DNA from: Apricaphanius iberus
Lineage: Eukaryota > Chordata > Actinopteri > Cyprinodontiformes > Aphaniidae
DNA: 64,000 nucleotides
Direction: 5' to 3'
Assembly (NCBI GenBank): GCA_028564705.1
Contig: JAPXFQ010000364.1
Span: forward strand, 124,001 to 188,000
Shown: piece by piece, positions 1 through 14,400 of the stretch
How the letters are laid out: each line of letters opens with the position of its first letter
Position numbering within the stretch: the stretch's first letter is position 1
The notes under the pieces: model-generated
What the model was told of the DNA's origin: nothing
The model's database searches: none
What the model saw: the letters and a program-made list of their open reading frames with translations, nothing else
Program-made: the position numbers and the translations under genes

Positions 1-84
1 TAGCAAAGTCCGATAGCCAATATAATGGCCGAAAAATTCCAATCCCAAAAAAAAGTACCTCAAGCTTAAACTCTGCATTCTCTC

Positions 85-366
85 CTCATTTTGATGCTTA
101 CATTTTTCTCCCTGGTCTATTCTGCACATATTTATAAATGTTTAATTATTTAAACATCTTTAAGTATCCTGCTCTATTGCACATTACAACCTGGGTATCC
201 GACTATATCTGTATTAATTACCTTAACTGCACAGTACTCCTTTTGTAACTATATCCATAATGTATTATTTTTTTTCTGGACTCTTAAATTGTGATCTGTT
301 TTTGCTTTTGCTGCTGTTAGAACTTAATTTCCCCGTGTAGTACAATAATGGATTGATCTATTCTAC
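85..366 (+). repeat. LINE-type 3' tail
   Basis: TATTGCACATTACAACCTG, CTTAACTGCACAGTACTCC, TTTTTGCTTTTGCTGCTGTTAG and TTAATTTCCCCGTGTAGTAC occur in the order seen in the 3' untranslated tail of a common fish LINE family, which normally ends in (GGGAC)AATAAAGG. No coding sequence is present in this copy. Confidence 0.5.
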
Positions 367-3300
367 ACACCAAAGAACAGTCTCAGTAACTCACTGTGGA
401 TTCCAAATAATGCAAATAAAATGTCTTCCTTTTTACCTTGAATGCACCAGGTGTGCATGCAGCTTAGTGCAGACAAGCTTCTGCAAACGTGAATAACAAG
501 CAGGCTCTCTAATTTGGAGGGAATATTAAAGTTTCAAAGAAAGTAGCAAACAGTGGTCAGAAATGTCACCAGATTTGTCGCTAGGCACGTTTTAGGAAAA
601 CAATAATAAAAATAAAAACGCCATCGAAACAGCACACAACCTGCACTGTTCTTGCGTTTGTCTAACGGCAGTTAAATCCAGACCATTGAGCACATAGACC
701 CGATCGACCGCGCTGTAAGTATTTTTTTATTTATATCACCAACATGAGCCGGTGGCCACCGCTGAGCTTCCTATTTATGAAAAACCCTGAGTACAAAGCA
801 CGCAGCCACCAACTTCTAAGTGTCCTCATTTAAGAACTGGGCTCTGCGCTCCTTGTTACAAACACCATTGTAGCACTCTTTCTGAGTATTTTCTTCTCAA
901 GCGTCGCATCAGTTACAGCACTTATGTGACACAAAGTCAGTTTATGACAGTAAATTTAAAATGGTGACGAAGTCGCTATTGAGGATTTACTGCTTTCACT
1001 CATACTTCACGAAACCAACACTGATAATTTCAATATTTATGACAGTCCGTTTCAGTCTCTGTTACTTTAGTGAACAAATGACTGAAGGGAGTCATTAAAG
1101 TGTGTACTCTGCTGCTACTGCGTTTTTTGTTTTTTAAGGTAATGAAACATTTGATTAATTATTTAACGCACCATTTAAGATATGAACTTCAGGGATTATT
1201 ATGATGTATGCCATTTATTTGTACAAATCAAAGTTTTAGCCAGGAAATAAGCAGGTTATCAAAACCTTTTACACGCTAACTTTTCAACACAAAGCCACGA
1301 CGAGGCACACATTAACCTTATGAAGGAAGTGAGGGAAGCACATTTTTGCCATTGCTTTTTCACAGTTCAACTTACCACTGACAACAAATAGGACCTATGC
1401 TCATGGCCATATGCATCAAAATAATGGGTTCAAAAAAAACAACCTATTTATCATCAGCAGTGCAATCTTTAATTTTTAAATTGATTGAAACTTTGTTCTT
1501 TCCGAGACGGGTGTTAGTCAGCACTATTTTCAGGGATCTCCTTCCACTCAAGACCAAAACTAAACAAGCATAGGCACTGGATTAGGGCTAGGGAAATGGA
1601 TTTTGTCCAGGTTTATAAACTCCACACAAAGCGAAGGAAGCGAAGCTTCCTTTGTTGTTAACACTCAACTATCCCATCGTGCAATGCGCTTACAGCACCC
1701 GATATGTCATCAGACAAAGACTGATTGCCCAAACATATACAGAGGCAGCAGCATTTCATGTTTTTTTTATGTTTTTTGAAATAAAACCATGATGGTAAGA
1801 GTGTAGGTGCCACCACAGGTGTGCAGGGTGGGGTCAAAACGTAGGATTTCTTAAAAATGGGAATGTGCAAACCACTTGCATTACTAAAACCTTGTCGCAG
1901 AGTTAGCAGCATATTTGTTTTTTTCAAAGGATAGCAGCAACAACTTTATAAATCGTAAACTTTCAAAAACCGTTTAAATATTTGAAATGACCGTTATTAT
2001 GTTATTAATATATCAGACTACAAAAGATAATGCTACTCCAAGAAAATCAAGACATTGAATGTCAAGAATTTTTAAAATGTTAACAGACGCCTTGTCAACA
2101 TGCCCATATATGCCACGTACCTCGTAATCAAGCAAGCAGCAACATCAAGCACAGAATATCAAATTTAATGGTTAAGTTTAATACTAAAAGCAACCCACAC
2201 ACATCAAAATACACTCACTCACTCTTTAGGTCTGATGTTTCTGTATTGTGTAAAACTTTTTTTTTACATGAAAAATAAATGACAGTTCTTCAGTATGTGT
2301 GTTAATCTTTTTATCTGAGCGATATCTTTGATATAGATTTTAGATTTTAATGTCTAATTTGACTTAAACACAAAACTAGACAGACAATATGAGGAATATT
2401 TAGTCCTGCTGCCTCATCTGGGTGGCATCATTTTAAGCCTATGAAGGCAACATGTGCCGATTATCCCGTCTTTACACTAGCTGCTGATTCAACATTTCTA
2501 CCTCCAACTGAAGTGTTTTATTGTTTGTTACTTTTATTCCCTGAGTTTATTTTTTTTCACTGCCATTGTTTGCACTTCCAGCTGAGGGGTTGTGTTTAAC
2601 ACTCGGGCTGACTCTGACAGCTCTCAATATGCAGGGCCAGTCCTGCCAAACAGACTTATGAATTCCAAACAGCCTGGAGTCATGCTCCATATTTCATTGA
2701 AGTTGAATATTTAAAAAGATCAACCCACTCAAAACCCTATAAAACCTATCGTTCTGGGGCCTTGTTTCCTAAAAATAAAATCGCATCTGCCATATCGTAT
2801 TACAGACAGCCACATCAGCCACCATCTCTTAAACATTTTCCTCTCTGTGTTCCCTTTTCTCTCTCTGACAAAACCCATCTGGTAACCAGCCTGTCTCCAT
2901 CAACACAGGTTTTGCTCTTTCAAAAAAAAAAAACTGTACACTTCCTTCTGCCTCCTTTATCTCATTCACATCCCCTTTCTTCCCTGCTGTCTGAAAATCA
3001 CGAGTTTCTTTTTTTCTTCGTTCTTCTTTGTCAGCTGTCCTTCAACCCTAACTCGTTGTAGAGATTCACAGACCACCAAACTAGACGTGACAAAGTTCTC
3101 TATTTAATTTGAAAATCAAAATGGGACTAGTGTGCTGTTACAAATGTTTTTTAAATACAGTAAGATTAAGTGAGACAGCCAATGACCATTTTGTGTTAAT
3201 CAGATCAGAGTGCTACACTTTCATGTAGAGAAAAAGATCACCATATCTAGATGTCAACTCTTAACTAATGTCTACTGGGTGAACAGTAGTTGGACAATTA

Positions 3301-4201
3301 TGGCAGCATTTTTAGTATTAATACAGTGATAAACACTTAAATGAGATACCAGTGTTTTATATGCAAAATTCAAGTCTCTCATAGTAAAACATCTTTTAAA
3401 AGAAGGAACTTACAATTATAGAAAGACAAGAGTTAATTAGCAATAGAAAAACACCCATTCTTAAATGGTTGACAATATATAGAGGCAATCTATTTCAATT
3501 GTTTATTTCATATAGAGAAACTCATATTGTATATTTTTTGTTTTACACTGAGTAGGTACATTCAAGTGTTTATTTCTTTATGATAATCAACATTACAATT
3601 ATTTGAAAATCACAAATTGGTTAATCAGATAACTGTAATGCTACATAAGAACAATCATAAAGGAATATTAATAGAGCAATATCAGCCCACTGAAATGTCC
3701 ATGTAGTGTTCAGTGTTTACAGTCAGTACTTTATCAGGGCAATGTTTGTGTGATTTACTGCAACAATGCAGCATGACACTGTGGCAATCAATCCGTGGCA
3801 CGCCTAAATTGTAAAGAAAACCCAGTTTGCTTTAATCTGGTTTCTCTCATCTTCCTCTTGAAATAACCCCCACAGATTATCAAAGGGGTTGCTGTCTAAT
3901 AAAGCACAGTAATACCATAGTAATTAAATATGGTACTTTTATCATGCGGGAAGTCTAAAGGTTCCAGATAGACCTCTGCATTGACACTGGCCTTGATAAA
4001 ACACAGTGGACCAACATTGGCACATGACTGTGAAAACTTCACATTCAACCAAGAGCATCATGAATTTTGCCTATCACTCTTCCTCCAATGCTATTCTCTT
4101 GTGCACCTCTATGTATCACAGTTCGTCCTTCCACCCAACCTTTGATTAACATGATGGGATGCAAAACTCTTTCAACAGTCAGAATCTTTAGCCATAACCT
4201 T
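367..4201. other. non-coding, no recognised feature
   Basis: AT-rich sequence with poly(A)/poly(T) runs. The short open frames at 1658 and 2762 have low-complexity composition and no family resemblance. A fairly complex stretch at about 2600-2710 could be a conserved element but has no visible motif. Confidence 0.5.
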
Positions 4202-4204
4202 TTA

Positions 4205-4992
4205 GGACCTTATTTATCAAGATTCTTGATAATGACCGCAAAATTGCGTGAGGCGCAAAAAATATTACGCGAGTCAGTTGTCCCTAATTCGCGGGTGATT
4301 TACTAAGATTGCGTGAGAAATTCTTAACAGGCAAAACAAGCAGAGTTCAAATGAGGAGTTTGCTGCCGCTAAAGCATACCTGCACCACCGCTAGAGGGAG
4401 GAGGAATAATGCGCATAGATCCATGATGCGTCTTTAGTGTCATATATAATGCCAATTATCAATGTGGTATTGTATATGACTACTGTATTTCATTAATTGG
4501 ACACCAGGAAGGTTAACCAATACAGGGGAAACTGATGAGGATCCACTAGGATCATGTGCGCTCAGGCCATCTTCACAGGTGGAGACGTTATGAGAGCGCA
4601 GCTAGTTATGCGGGGGAAAAACTGAGAAATATTTACATAAACATCTGGCTTATGTTTAGAGTGTGAATGTTAAGACATGCTTTTCAGCAGTGTTAAAAAT
4701 AGACACTAAATAGCTGGCGCAAACATGTTAATGCTTAGTAAATCACACTGCACTTAGAACGCCTACTTATTTGCCTGTTCTCCTCCCAATATTTTGCGTC
4801 TTCTTACAGAAACTCCCAGACTGCATATTCTTCAAGGGTAAAAGCGCTAAATGGATTGTGTGCGTCTTGCTGCGGGTTTAATAGGCACAATGCGCTCTGC
4901 GCCGTGTTGATAGATCATCCTCAGCCTGTTTTCGTGATGCTGTGCTTTTTGCGCCGGTTTTAACAAGCGAAAACCGTTGATAAATCAGGCCC
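4205..4992 (-). mobile_element. Harbinger-like non-autonomous element, copy A
   Basis: Terminal inverted repeats are GGACCTTATTTATCAA (left) and GGGCCTGATTTATCAA (right, reverse-complemented). They are flanked by TTA on both sides (4202-4204, 4993-4995), the 3-bp duplication typical of PIF/Harbinger transposons. The inside matches copy B at 24789-25546 in reverse complement, for example AATCCATTTAGCGCTTT and AAAATATTGGGAGGA. At 788 bp it has no coding potential. The orientation is assigned relative to copy B. Confidence 0.8.
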
Positions 4993-4995
4993 TTA

Positions 4996-7900
4996 GTGTC
5001 TCTCCCTCTTAACTGCCATTAGTCTTCCAATGATTGATTGTGTAGGTGATAACATAACACTTCTGTATAACAAATAAATATGTTGTTTTTGTGTAATCCT
5101 CTGAATTTAGGTTTTCACTTGGTATAAGCCATAAACATCTAAACAAAAAAATAAAACCCCAAAACAAATATATAGCATAACCTGTGTGCAATAAATTTCT
5201 TTGAGTTGAAGAGAATATATATTTATACATACACATAAAAAAACTCTTGCCAGCTCTGATTAATAAAAAAAATAATTATATCCCTTTACATAATGTTGTG
5301 AAGCAGTCACAATACACAGACACACAGGAATCTGTGTTTGTATATTGTGTCTGCTTCAAGAGTTGTATCCTATTGCATTCAGTGAGGAGACTGTACTGGG
5401 TGGTGGAGGAAATTTAAATTAACAATGAAATCACTTATTAGGACACAATCTAGACATTGCTCTACAGAACACAAAAAGGGCTTTTAATCCACTGACTAAC
5501 ATGTACAATATGCTAATTTTATGCTTCCACTTCATCTCAGATTTCATCTTTGATGCATAAACATGACACACACATGCGAAAGCCTGTAGGCAGAAGGATA
5601 TGCATACACCCACCCAACAGTTGGCAGTGAACAAAATTTACGATGAAATCAAACCATATGAGAATCAAAACTAAGAAAAAGGCAAAGCATCAGAAAAGGA
5701 TTAAGCAAAACAGAGCCATGTTGACACTAAATAAATAATATTATCATAAATCTGGCAGATCTTCAGTTGAGATGCTACTTTCCATTCAGCGGTTTGAGAC
5801 ATGTTAAAAACAAATGCAGATCCATACAGTGGGAAAGGTACAAGAAGGGGGGGAAACACTGCACACATTATGGGAGAACAGAAAGCTGACAAATTTAATT
5901 TGCTGTTGTGGCTTTATTCTGTGTAAAGCAAACTCTTTCTGCGGCTGCTTCAAAATAAAAGCTACCACAAACATAATTGTGTCAACTGAAAACATAATTA
6001 AATTACTGTGGACACATTATGATTTTCATGATTTACAATTTAGGAGGAAAAAGGCATCCATGCTTCCAAATAACCAATCACAACAGTATTGGTCACCTCC
6101 TCGGCTCTTTGTGTGTTACTAAAACTGTATGGCTGTGGGACTCAAAAGGCTTTCTCTGCGTCTCACCCACAAACTTTGGTGCCGCCTTAGCATCATGTTG
6201 AGAATCAATCCCCAAGTGTTATGTGAGGGCGAGCATTGGTCTGTCTATTTGTTCTCAGTGGCTTGATTCTGTGAGTCATCAGAGAAAAGAAAGAAAACTC
6301 ACATGGCACTGCCACAGTGCTTTGGGCTAATATCGCTATGCTCTCCTGCAACCGTTGGAGCTCGCTGACATATCAATGCAATTAGAGTCATGACCGTGTC
6401 ACAGTGAAGGTCAGCTAGCACCACTCAGACAAACGGAGAGGGGGAGACACAGGGAGACAGCAAGCAAGTGAGAGAGCCAGGGAGGCAGGTTGAGATGAAA
6501 CAAATTAAGTGACAGGGCAGCATGGCTGAGTTTAACATTGCCTCTGTCCAGGGGCCTCCTCCTCCAACTCTCCAGAATGGCCTGGCAATTAAAAATATAT
6601 GCATCAGTGATCTACGCGGTTCTCTGTAGGACATATAATCATACATTTAGAGAAGAAACATGCATGCAAATGCACCCCATCCAAAAAAAACAACAACAAA
6701 AAAACCCAAAAACCCCCAACTTTTCACGAGTCTGTGAAGCAAAATATTGTGTTGAATCCTGAGCGCTATGAACGGATGGCCATTCATCCATTTTTTCTCC
6801 CCCCAACAAAATCTATAATCAGTGCAGCAAACTAACGATGCAGTGAAACAGGACGCTGTAGATGTATTGGTTGAGGGCAACAATTTACCCCAGTCACTTC
6901 CAAACGACAGATCTGCCTAAAGAAAGCAGCAGTTTATCACACTTCCAAGTCATCTGTCAGCCAAGGACAGAGCTGTTGATGAAAATGGACCTCATTGATT
7001 TTAATCAATACAGCTGCAAAGATGAGTCTGCACACATTGGAGGAGGAACAGCATTTTAAACTGTGAACGTCCATTTTGCAGCAAGTTGTTAGCAAACACC
7101 CAAGAACTTTCCTTCAAGCTGCAGCAATGACCTCAAAGTGATAGAGCCAGCACAGGGTTGGTGTAGCTGTGTAGTGGAAAAGAAACTCACTATCTATGAA
7201 TAATAATTGAATGATGCCTGTTTCAACCATGCCTGCACAGATAGTTTTGCACAAAAGCATCCTATGCGAGTCTAGCTTTTTACGATGCATGCGACTTCCA
7301 TCTTATCACTCGGGAAAGCTCCCGCAGGGCCGGCAGATATCCACGCTTCTCTCAGATATAATTTATGTCTCGACAGACCCAAGAGGCTGTTGCAGGGGAG
7401 GACAATAGAAGATGTTAAAACTGTATATGGCTGCCAGGGCTAGCAGCTAAAGGTCACCACCTATTCAAAGCTATGACTCTGAGAAAGATTAGGAATACAG
7501 ACATATATAATAATGAATGTATTAAAAACCTGGATTAGGAAAAGGCTCTGCTGACCCTGCACACAAATAAATAGTTCAGTTTCCTCTGTTTCTGTGTTGA
7601 CTCAGAGATGCTCAGAGCAGATGAGGAATAGTGCCATTTCTGTGCCTGATAATCATCTTTCCCAGACTTAGTCACACTTGAATTTCACTTGTAAAGTTTG
7701 CTTTTTAAGATAAACATTGCTAATGAAATGAAATAAAGCCGGTGCCCACGCAAAGGAACACGCACTGACTGAGTGTGTAATGAAGTGAGATCGATGTGTT
7801 TAGACCTCATGTTGCAACTGTTTCTATTTTAATTGCTTGAGTTAGAGGAAAAACTGGGAGGGAAATAACTGAATCAATAGATGCATTTCTGTATCGGACA

Positions 7901-8454
7901 GATCTAGCAAACTTAACTTGTTTGAAGTAGGCAATCATGGATGTTATCAAGGTTCCTACTAGAGTTGCACACTTTATTGAATAGCAATCATCATCGCAAT
8001 TTACAAGAACTGCCTCAATCCAATATTTTGTGCGGGATATTATATTTCAAGTGCCCTGGATGCTATTTCTACAGCCTGACAATATATTTTGGCTGTTGGA
8101 AGGACTTTGAATGTCCTCAATGTCAAAACTGAATGTACATTTTTTGTTGCTGAGATGCTAATGCTCACAGTGGTGGTTGGGATATTGTGATGTACGGGGA
8201 AAAAGAAAAAACAGGAAAAACTGGAATATCTGGGGTAATTCATATCATCAATGCAATATTCAACAATAATATTGTAGCCACAGGTTTTCCTACTGAAGCT
8301 TTAATTCCTACAAATGATCCTTAATTAATATTTTATTTTCTATCTAATTCACAATCATTTTTGTAACCAGCAGGGAAGAAAATAAAACCTGTCTTTAAAT
8401 TAATTTCATTTTTTGTGTGATATAAGTATCAGCATTAGTACTCAGTGTGGGCAA
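4996..8454. other. non-coding, possible conserved elements
   Basis: No gene or repeat is recognised. Two stretches, about 6300-6560 and 7240-7420, are more balanced in base composition and free of simple repeats. They are candidates for conserved non-coding elements. The several short open frames overlap on both strands and look random. Confidence 0.45.
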
Positions 8455-8530
8455 GTCCTCAGATCCATGTATCGCTATCGTATCGGTTTGAAAAAAGCCG
8501 TACCGTTGCATCGCAACTTTAGAAGATAGA
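8455..8530. repeat. hAT-like ATCG/GTATCGG fragment
   Basis: GTATCGCTATCGTATCGG and ACCGTTGCATCGCAAC are the kind of subterminal motifs seen in the hAT elements at 18.4 kb and 50.8 kb. No paired end is visible. Confidence 0.35.
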
Positions 8531-8994
8531 ACAGGAAAAAAATATTATGTTAAGTTAAATCTTTTTCTTTATAAATCAGCTTTTACTTCTCCAAACTCTT
8601 TCACCCACGGTAAACATTCAACCAAATTCCACACTTTCAAGACTGCCTAGCAACCCTGTCACTTAATGTTCTCTTTTTGTATTTGCCAGTAAAATTTGCT
8701 AAGATTTAGTTGATAATGACTATTGCTCAAAAACAGAACAAAAAGTACATAGTTTGTACATAATGTATTAAATCATACCAGTATCACACCTGTCTTTTAA
8801 TTTCAGCAAATCCCAACGTAAAAACAACAAACAAACAAAAACATAATTAAATAAATCAACACCAACTATTTATTTGTTTTCTTTAATCAGCCAATCAGGT
8901 GAACAATGACTTGGCATGTGATATCAGAACATAAAGGAGGCGCCTGCAGCACAACTCTTGTGGTAATTATCACATTCTACAGCATTCAACAAAA

Positions 8995-9012
8995 ACACAC
9001 ACACACACACGC
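8995..9012. repeat. (CA)n short microsatellite
   Basis: About eight CA units. Confidence 0.85.
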
Positions 9013-12000
9013 AGATACACAAACAACAAACTCACGAACAAAGGAGAAGGGAGGAGGGGTTGAACAGTAAATAACTTCTGAAAAGACAAAGCATCATAAC
9101 AGCATGTATCACTCTCAGTTTGAAAAAGTCAGCGAAGCTTTGGTGTTCTTTTCCGCTCCTGGCATTGATCAGACAGAGAGAGAAAAAAAGGTAGTGAAAT
9201 CTCTGCTCATATGTGCACAAGTCTTTTGAATGCTTTGAATTCGTTTGTCTGAAACTACTTTACTATAATTGAGAAGAAAGAAATAGCTATGTCAGCAAAT
9301 ATGCTCAAACATTCATAATAAAGAAGACCAAATACAAAGCCGCCATACAAAAATCTGGGAAAAACAGTACTCTATAAAGCAGCCGAACAGCTATGGAAAT
9401 CAAAAAGCACGTACTTAGCTGTGTGTGAGAAATAGGTTTTGAAATTAACATGAAAAGCCAGAATGAATATTGACAAATGCATCTAGTATATGAAGGTAGA
9501 GGATAGAGACTTTGAAGGATATCAGAAAATCATGTGAGAGCAGAATTGTATCGACAATAATTACAATAATTATAAATTCCTCCTTTCTCATATACGCTTC
9601 CAAAACCTTTAGCATATTGTGCTCCATAATCTGTGTTCGGTCCTGCCGTCTGGTGCAGTGAGATTCCAAAACGCTTAATATTTTATTGGCACGCAAAGTT
9701 AAAGCTCATGACACTACGAAAATTATAGCCAGTAATTCTTGCTTTCCACTGATACACTGATGTTGTGATGAGGATTTATTTGTGCAGCGCTAACATGGAC
9801 GCTGGTTATCATTACTGAAACCCTAGTAAAAAAAAAAGACGTCATATAGTTTAGTTGATTTCTAGACTCGTGAGGAAGAAGATATGCAAAACCCAAGACA
9901 TTTGACAAGCTGAAAAAGGGGGGTGGGGTAGTAAATAAAAGTAACCAGCAAGAGTTACTTGAGAAAACAAAATGACACAAATGTGTTTTGGGTTTTTTTC
10001 CTTTTCAAACAAAATTACAGAAGCTTTAATAAGCATGAAGTGCTATCCAAATGCCGATTGCCAAAGTACTTTTTGGTCTGGTTCTACCATATTGTATAAT
10101 CTGTAATCATTATGTAGCGAGGATCATTCAGAGCTCATTAACTACTTTAATTGTAAGGTACAAAATGTTATTTCAACTGAGGTAATGACTTCACAAAGAC
10201 TGTCTCAAAGAAAGTCTTCACGTTCTATCCGCTCTAACTACATGAGCTAGTGAAGCTAGACCCATGATTAGAAACCTGCAAATAGGCTCTCTTTTTTCCC
10301 TCTTCTTCTTCTTCCTCCTTAATGGGTCTTTTTGTCTTCATGTTAATTGAAATGAACAGATCCATTCTCTGATGCCAGCAGACACTACTCATTATGGTGA
10401 TCCAGAAAACTGATCTTCTGACTGCGAGACTCAAACAATCGATGCCGCCTCCTACACATTCAGACGCAGAGGACGGGGTATACATGAGCAAAAATAATGA
10501 AGAGATAACTGGGAAGGAGGGAAAGGAGTAGGTACTGAGAAGAATCGGAGTAAAGCTGAGATGTAAAATATCCATGTATATAATTACGGTGGTCAATTTT
10601 TAAATGGTTAGCCACAGCTCTAGGCATCTATGCTGTTTAGTGTAAACTGGTTCCAACTTCACACAGTTTCAGTATGCTTGCATTCATACATCTCAAACTT
10701 GCATATCTAGTAAATGAACCTGTTGAAAAACATTTACACATGGAAAAGGAATTCCGTTACAAATGTGGATAAATAATGTGACACGTTTACAACCATTTCA
10801 CCTTTCTTCATCAAAATTGAAATAACCTATTACAATGCAATGGCAAATACTGAATGTATTGTATCGAAGATACAAAACTGCAAGCTATGCGTTTCTTCTA
10901 TCACAAGCTAATGTTTGAAACAATTTAGGAATATCTGGGGGTTTTTTTTGCTTTGAAAAGTATCAAAACATGAAGACAGACAGGCAGTCTTTTTAGGTTA
11001 AGTCCTACTGTGAACAAAACCCTCACTGATTAAAAGAGATTGATAATTTTTCTGAATACAAACTATATCATAAGTTACAAGCCAGCTCTTTATCAGTCTT
11101 TATTAAAAACATTTGCTACTAAACCATTTAGAAAGATAGCTAGGTTGTAATCATCAGGGTCTGCACACACACACCACTTGACTGAGGCATGCAGCTCTTG
11201 CCAATAGATGCAGCCTTGTAAACAGGTAGTCCTGGAACAGAACCAGAGCAATCAAGCCAGAGACCTTCTGAAACAGGCTGCTGCTGTGTGGTGCTGGTTG
11301 GTGGCTGCTAATGGTTCATTGCCTTAGGTGGGTGGATTAAGAAAAAAAAAAAAGAATACAGATAAATTGTCTTTGTGGAGATCATGTTTTCCAGTCAGCA
11401 TGCACACGCTCACTGCTGTGAATAAAAGATGGGCTAGAAAGAAGAAAAGAAAGCCAGAAGAAAGGGAATGGGCAGTAGGAAAAGAGTAATGTTTTTTATT
11501 TTATCCTATACAGATAGGCCACATGTGCAGATTTTCTGATTTGATTGGACACAGTAAATAATAAAAATACACATTTCTAGCCACCATATATCACATCTGT
11601 GTTCACAGTAGCAACAGAAGCATGACACCCAGTACATAGTGTATAGCTATAGCTTTTTAATCTATTACGCTCTCCTATCAGAATTTCATTATACCCAGAT
11701 TACATGACTTGTTGAACTAATGTTTGAATCAGATGTACACACGCAGGTTTGCTGTCGTAAAATGGCCCCAAGACACAGATGGTTGTACACAGACACACAT
11801 CATGCTAATGTCTCCTCCTCTGTGGCTCCTTTTCAAAATGCTGGTGGCATTTTATACTGGAAGACTGTGACGAATCTTGACAGTATCTCCCCTGTTACTA
11901 TTCCCTCTCCCCCCCTTTCCCTCACCCCTTATCTGTCATGCAGAAGGTGTTTCGGCAGCAAATGGGCAAAATGCCATCTGGTGTAAAGGCTTTGGTATTT

Positions 12001-14221
12001 AGATACACTTAAAAGAAAGATGGTAAAGTCTTCATTGTTTGTTTGGCAAACTATAAATGTGTATAGGCTGAGACGAGAATGTTTGAGTTTGATTCAAGGA
12101 AATAATAAAGTGTGAGTTTAAGCAAAATTGAAAATTTGCCAAGTTTACCAGATTGCAAAGTACACAGATAATTATGTTTAATAAGTGTAAAATAGTAAAG
12201 TTTACAAAAATGTATCGTAGAGATTTCAAAACTGTTGAGGTTTTAAATATCGAACCTGCAGGCAGAAAAAAAAGAAAAAAAAAAGCAAGAAAGAAAGACA
12301 AATTTTAGACGATGGGGTTGGGAAATTCTAATATTCTTTAATACGATTTTCTTTTTACATTCTTATCCAGATTTACTGAAAATTATTCCTGACTTTTCCA
12401 GAGTGTGTAGGAAACCTTAGGGGTGTATGAATGATGGAAAATGATGGGTAAGGAAAGGAAGGAGAAAATAAAACCACAGAGCCTGAAGAGTCACAAGGAA
12501 GCAGAAAGAGAAGAGTTGGATTTATTTTCACCTGTCAACAGCATTTAGACTTATAAACACATACAAAGCTGCAGCTTCAGGGCACTGGGACAATATTGGT
12601 CATGCTGTGAGTGGTTGTGTGTGATGGATGATTCATCACATTTCTTCAGTTTGTCATCAGGGTGTCGGTCATGTCAGTACCTAGGCTGACCCTAATCCTC
12701 CATGAGAAATGCTAGATTTACAACTACAACCTTCATGCCTTCACACATGGCTCGAAGGTAACCGACGGCCTTTTCGGTTTTTAAAATATAGTACTATAAA
12801 GGATAAATGGTAATATTAAAGATCTAAACTCACAATTTTACAAAATATGAAGTCAGGATGAAACACGAATAAAACCTTGTTGGGATAAAAATCTATTTGA
12901 AAGGAAAGAAAAATGAGGGTAATAGTGCAGCAAAATAACTCAGTTCATCATTTTCACAGATTTTTGTTAATGCATAATGTTCATATAAGCTGTAGTGAAC
13001 TACATTCGCTCATGCATGTATGAGATGACCAGTTTGTGTGAATATGCCCAGACAAAAAAACTGAGATTATTTTTACACCTATGAAATCCATTATTTTCCA
13101 TTCCTAAACATTACCACTAAAATTTCAAATCTGCAGTGTTGTCCTTACTTTACAATGTCGCCAATTAAGAGCAGCAGGGAAAATGAAATTATCTGTCAAG
13201 AGAGCCATCTTTGTGTGTGTGTGTGTAAGAGAGAGAGAAAAAGAGAGAGTATCTGACAATTACAAGGACATTTGAGAAAATGGAACTGCTGGTGTTTTAT
13301 ATCATTTGTCATTAAGGTGTCAAGCAATGCATGCATTTGTGCTGTGTGTAATGAACAATATGCAAATCCTTATTCAGTTTGCAGGCACTCTGCACGGTGA
13401 CTAGAATGAAAGCAGCTGTTAAGCAGTAATAAAATGAGATTCAGATTCAACCGCCCCAGGCCAGAGATGTGAATAAGGTACAATAATGAATTGATCACTA
13501 TCAATAAAAGGTGTTTCACTGTTGCTTCTTGATATATATGCTGATAAAAAGCCAGTAACAAGAGCATTTCTAAAGTGACATGTATATTTCAGATGTATTT
13601 TATTGATCAATTTGCAAAAAGCTTTTATATTTTAAAATGCTTTCTTGTCATCGCGAGATGATTTAATATTGAGATTTAAAAAAAAAAAACTGATGGTTAT
13701 TTAATGCAGTATGCAATCACTAACAAGTTTTTTTTGTTCTGTTGGGCCTAAATGTATGTGTGGCCAGCTGTCTGCATCTCCAACTGATAAACCGTGAAAC
13801 CAAAACAGAAGGAGAAAGATGCTACAACAGGGAGACAGGGAGGGGGAGAGTAGGAGAGAGCAATGCCTCACATGCCTATAGCCTGCCAGTTTGGCTCTGC
13901 AAGACAGTGACCTTGTTTGCATGATTAGTAGAACCACTGAGGCGTGATTGGCCTTGTAACATTATTCTCCCTCTCCCTTCTTCCTTCCTGTCATCTCTTA
14001 TTCATCACTCTTGCTTTCCTTCATTCCCTTTTTCCTCTTTTTAGCCTTTGTTTAAAAGGGGTTTAACAAACCGTACCATTTAGTCAATTAAAGATGAAAA
14101 GACACTTTTTGAAATCATTTTTATCTTGAGGTTAAGACAATGTTTTATTCCTGGATGGAACTTGGATGCTTTGCTGCATCTTGTGATAAATCTGGTCACC
14201 ATTAGAGGTGTTTTAAACAGT
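9013..14221. other. non-coding, no recognised feature
   Basis: Apart from the short microsatellite at 13214, nothing is recognised. The 120-codon minus frame at 10234-10596 contains a glutamate/lysine run from a TTC repeat and shows no domain. Confidence 0.5.
13214..13248. repeat. (GT)n-(GA)n short compound microsatellite
   Basis: A short GT run is followed by a GA-rich run. Confidence 0.75.
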
Positions 14222-14400
14222 TATCCGTTCATCCATTGTTGATACCTACTTAATTACTCAGGGTCACAAAGGGGCCGGTGCCCATCCCCAGGGGTCATCG
14301 GACAAAAGGCAGGGTAAACCCTGGACAGGTCACCAGGCAATCACAGGACAAGGCAGAGACACACAGCACGAAGAACCATGAATGCACACTTATGGGCCAA
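14222..14400 (-). repeat. SINE-like fish repeat, 3' part, reverse orientation
   Basis: Reading backward, the segment has the block order CCTGTCCAGGG, TTACCCTGCCTTTTGTCCGATG, and ATCCATTG... near its end. These are the hallmarks of the repeat also present at 26.4 kb and 47.1 kb. Only the 3' half is preserved. Confidence 0.6.
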
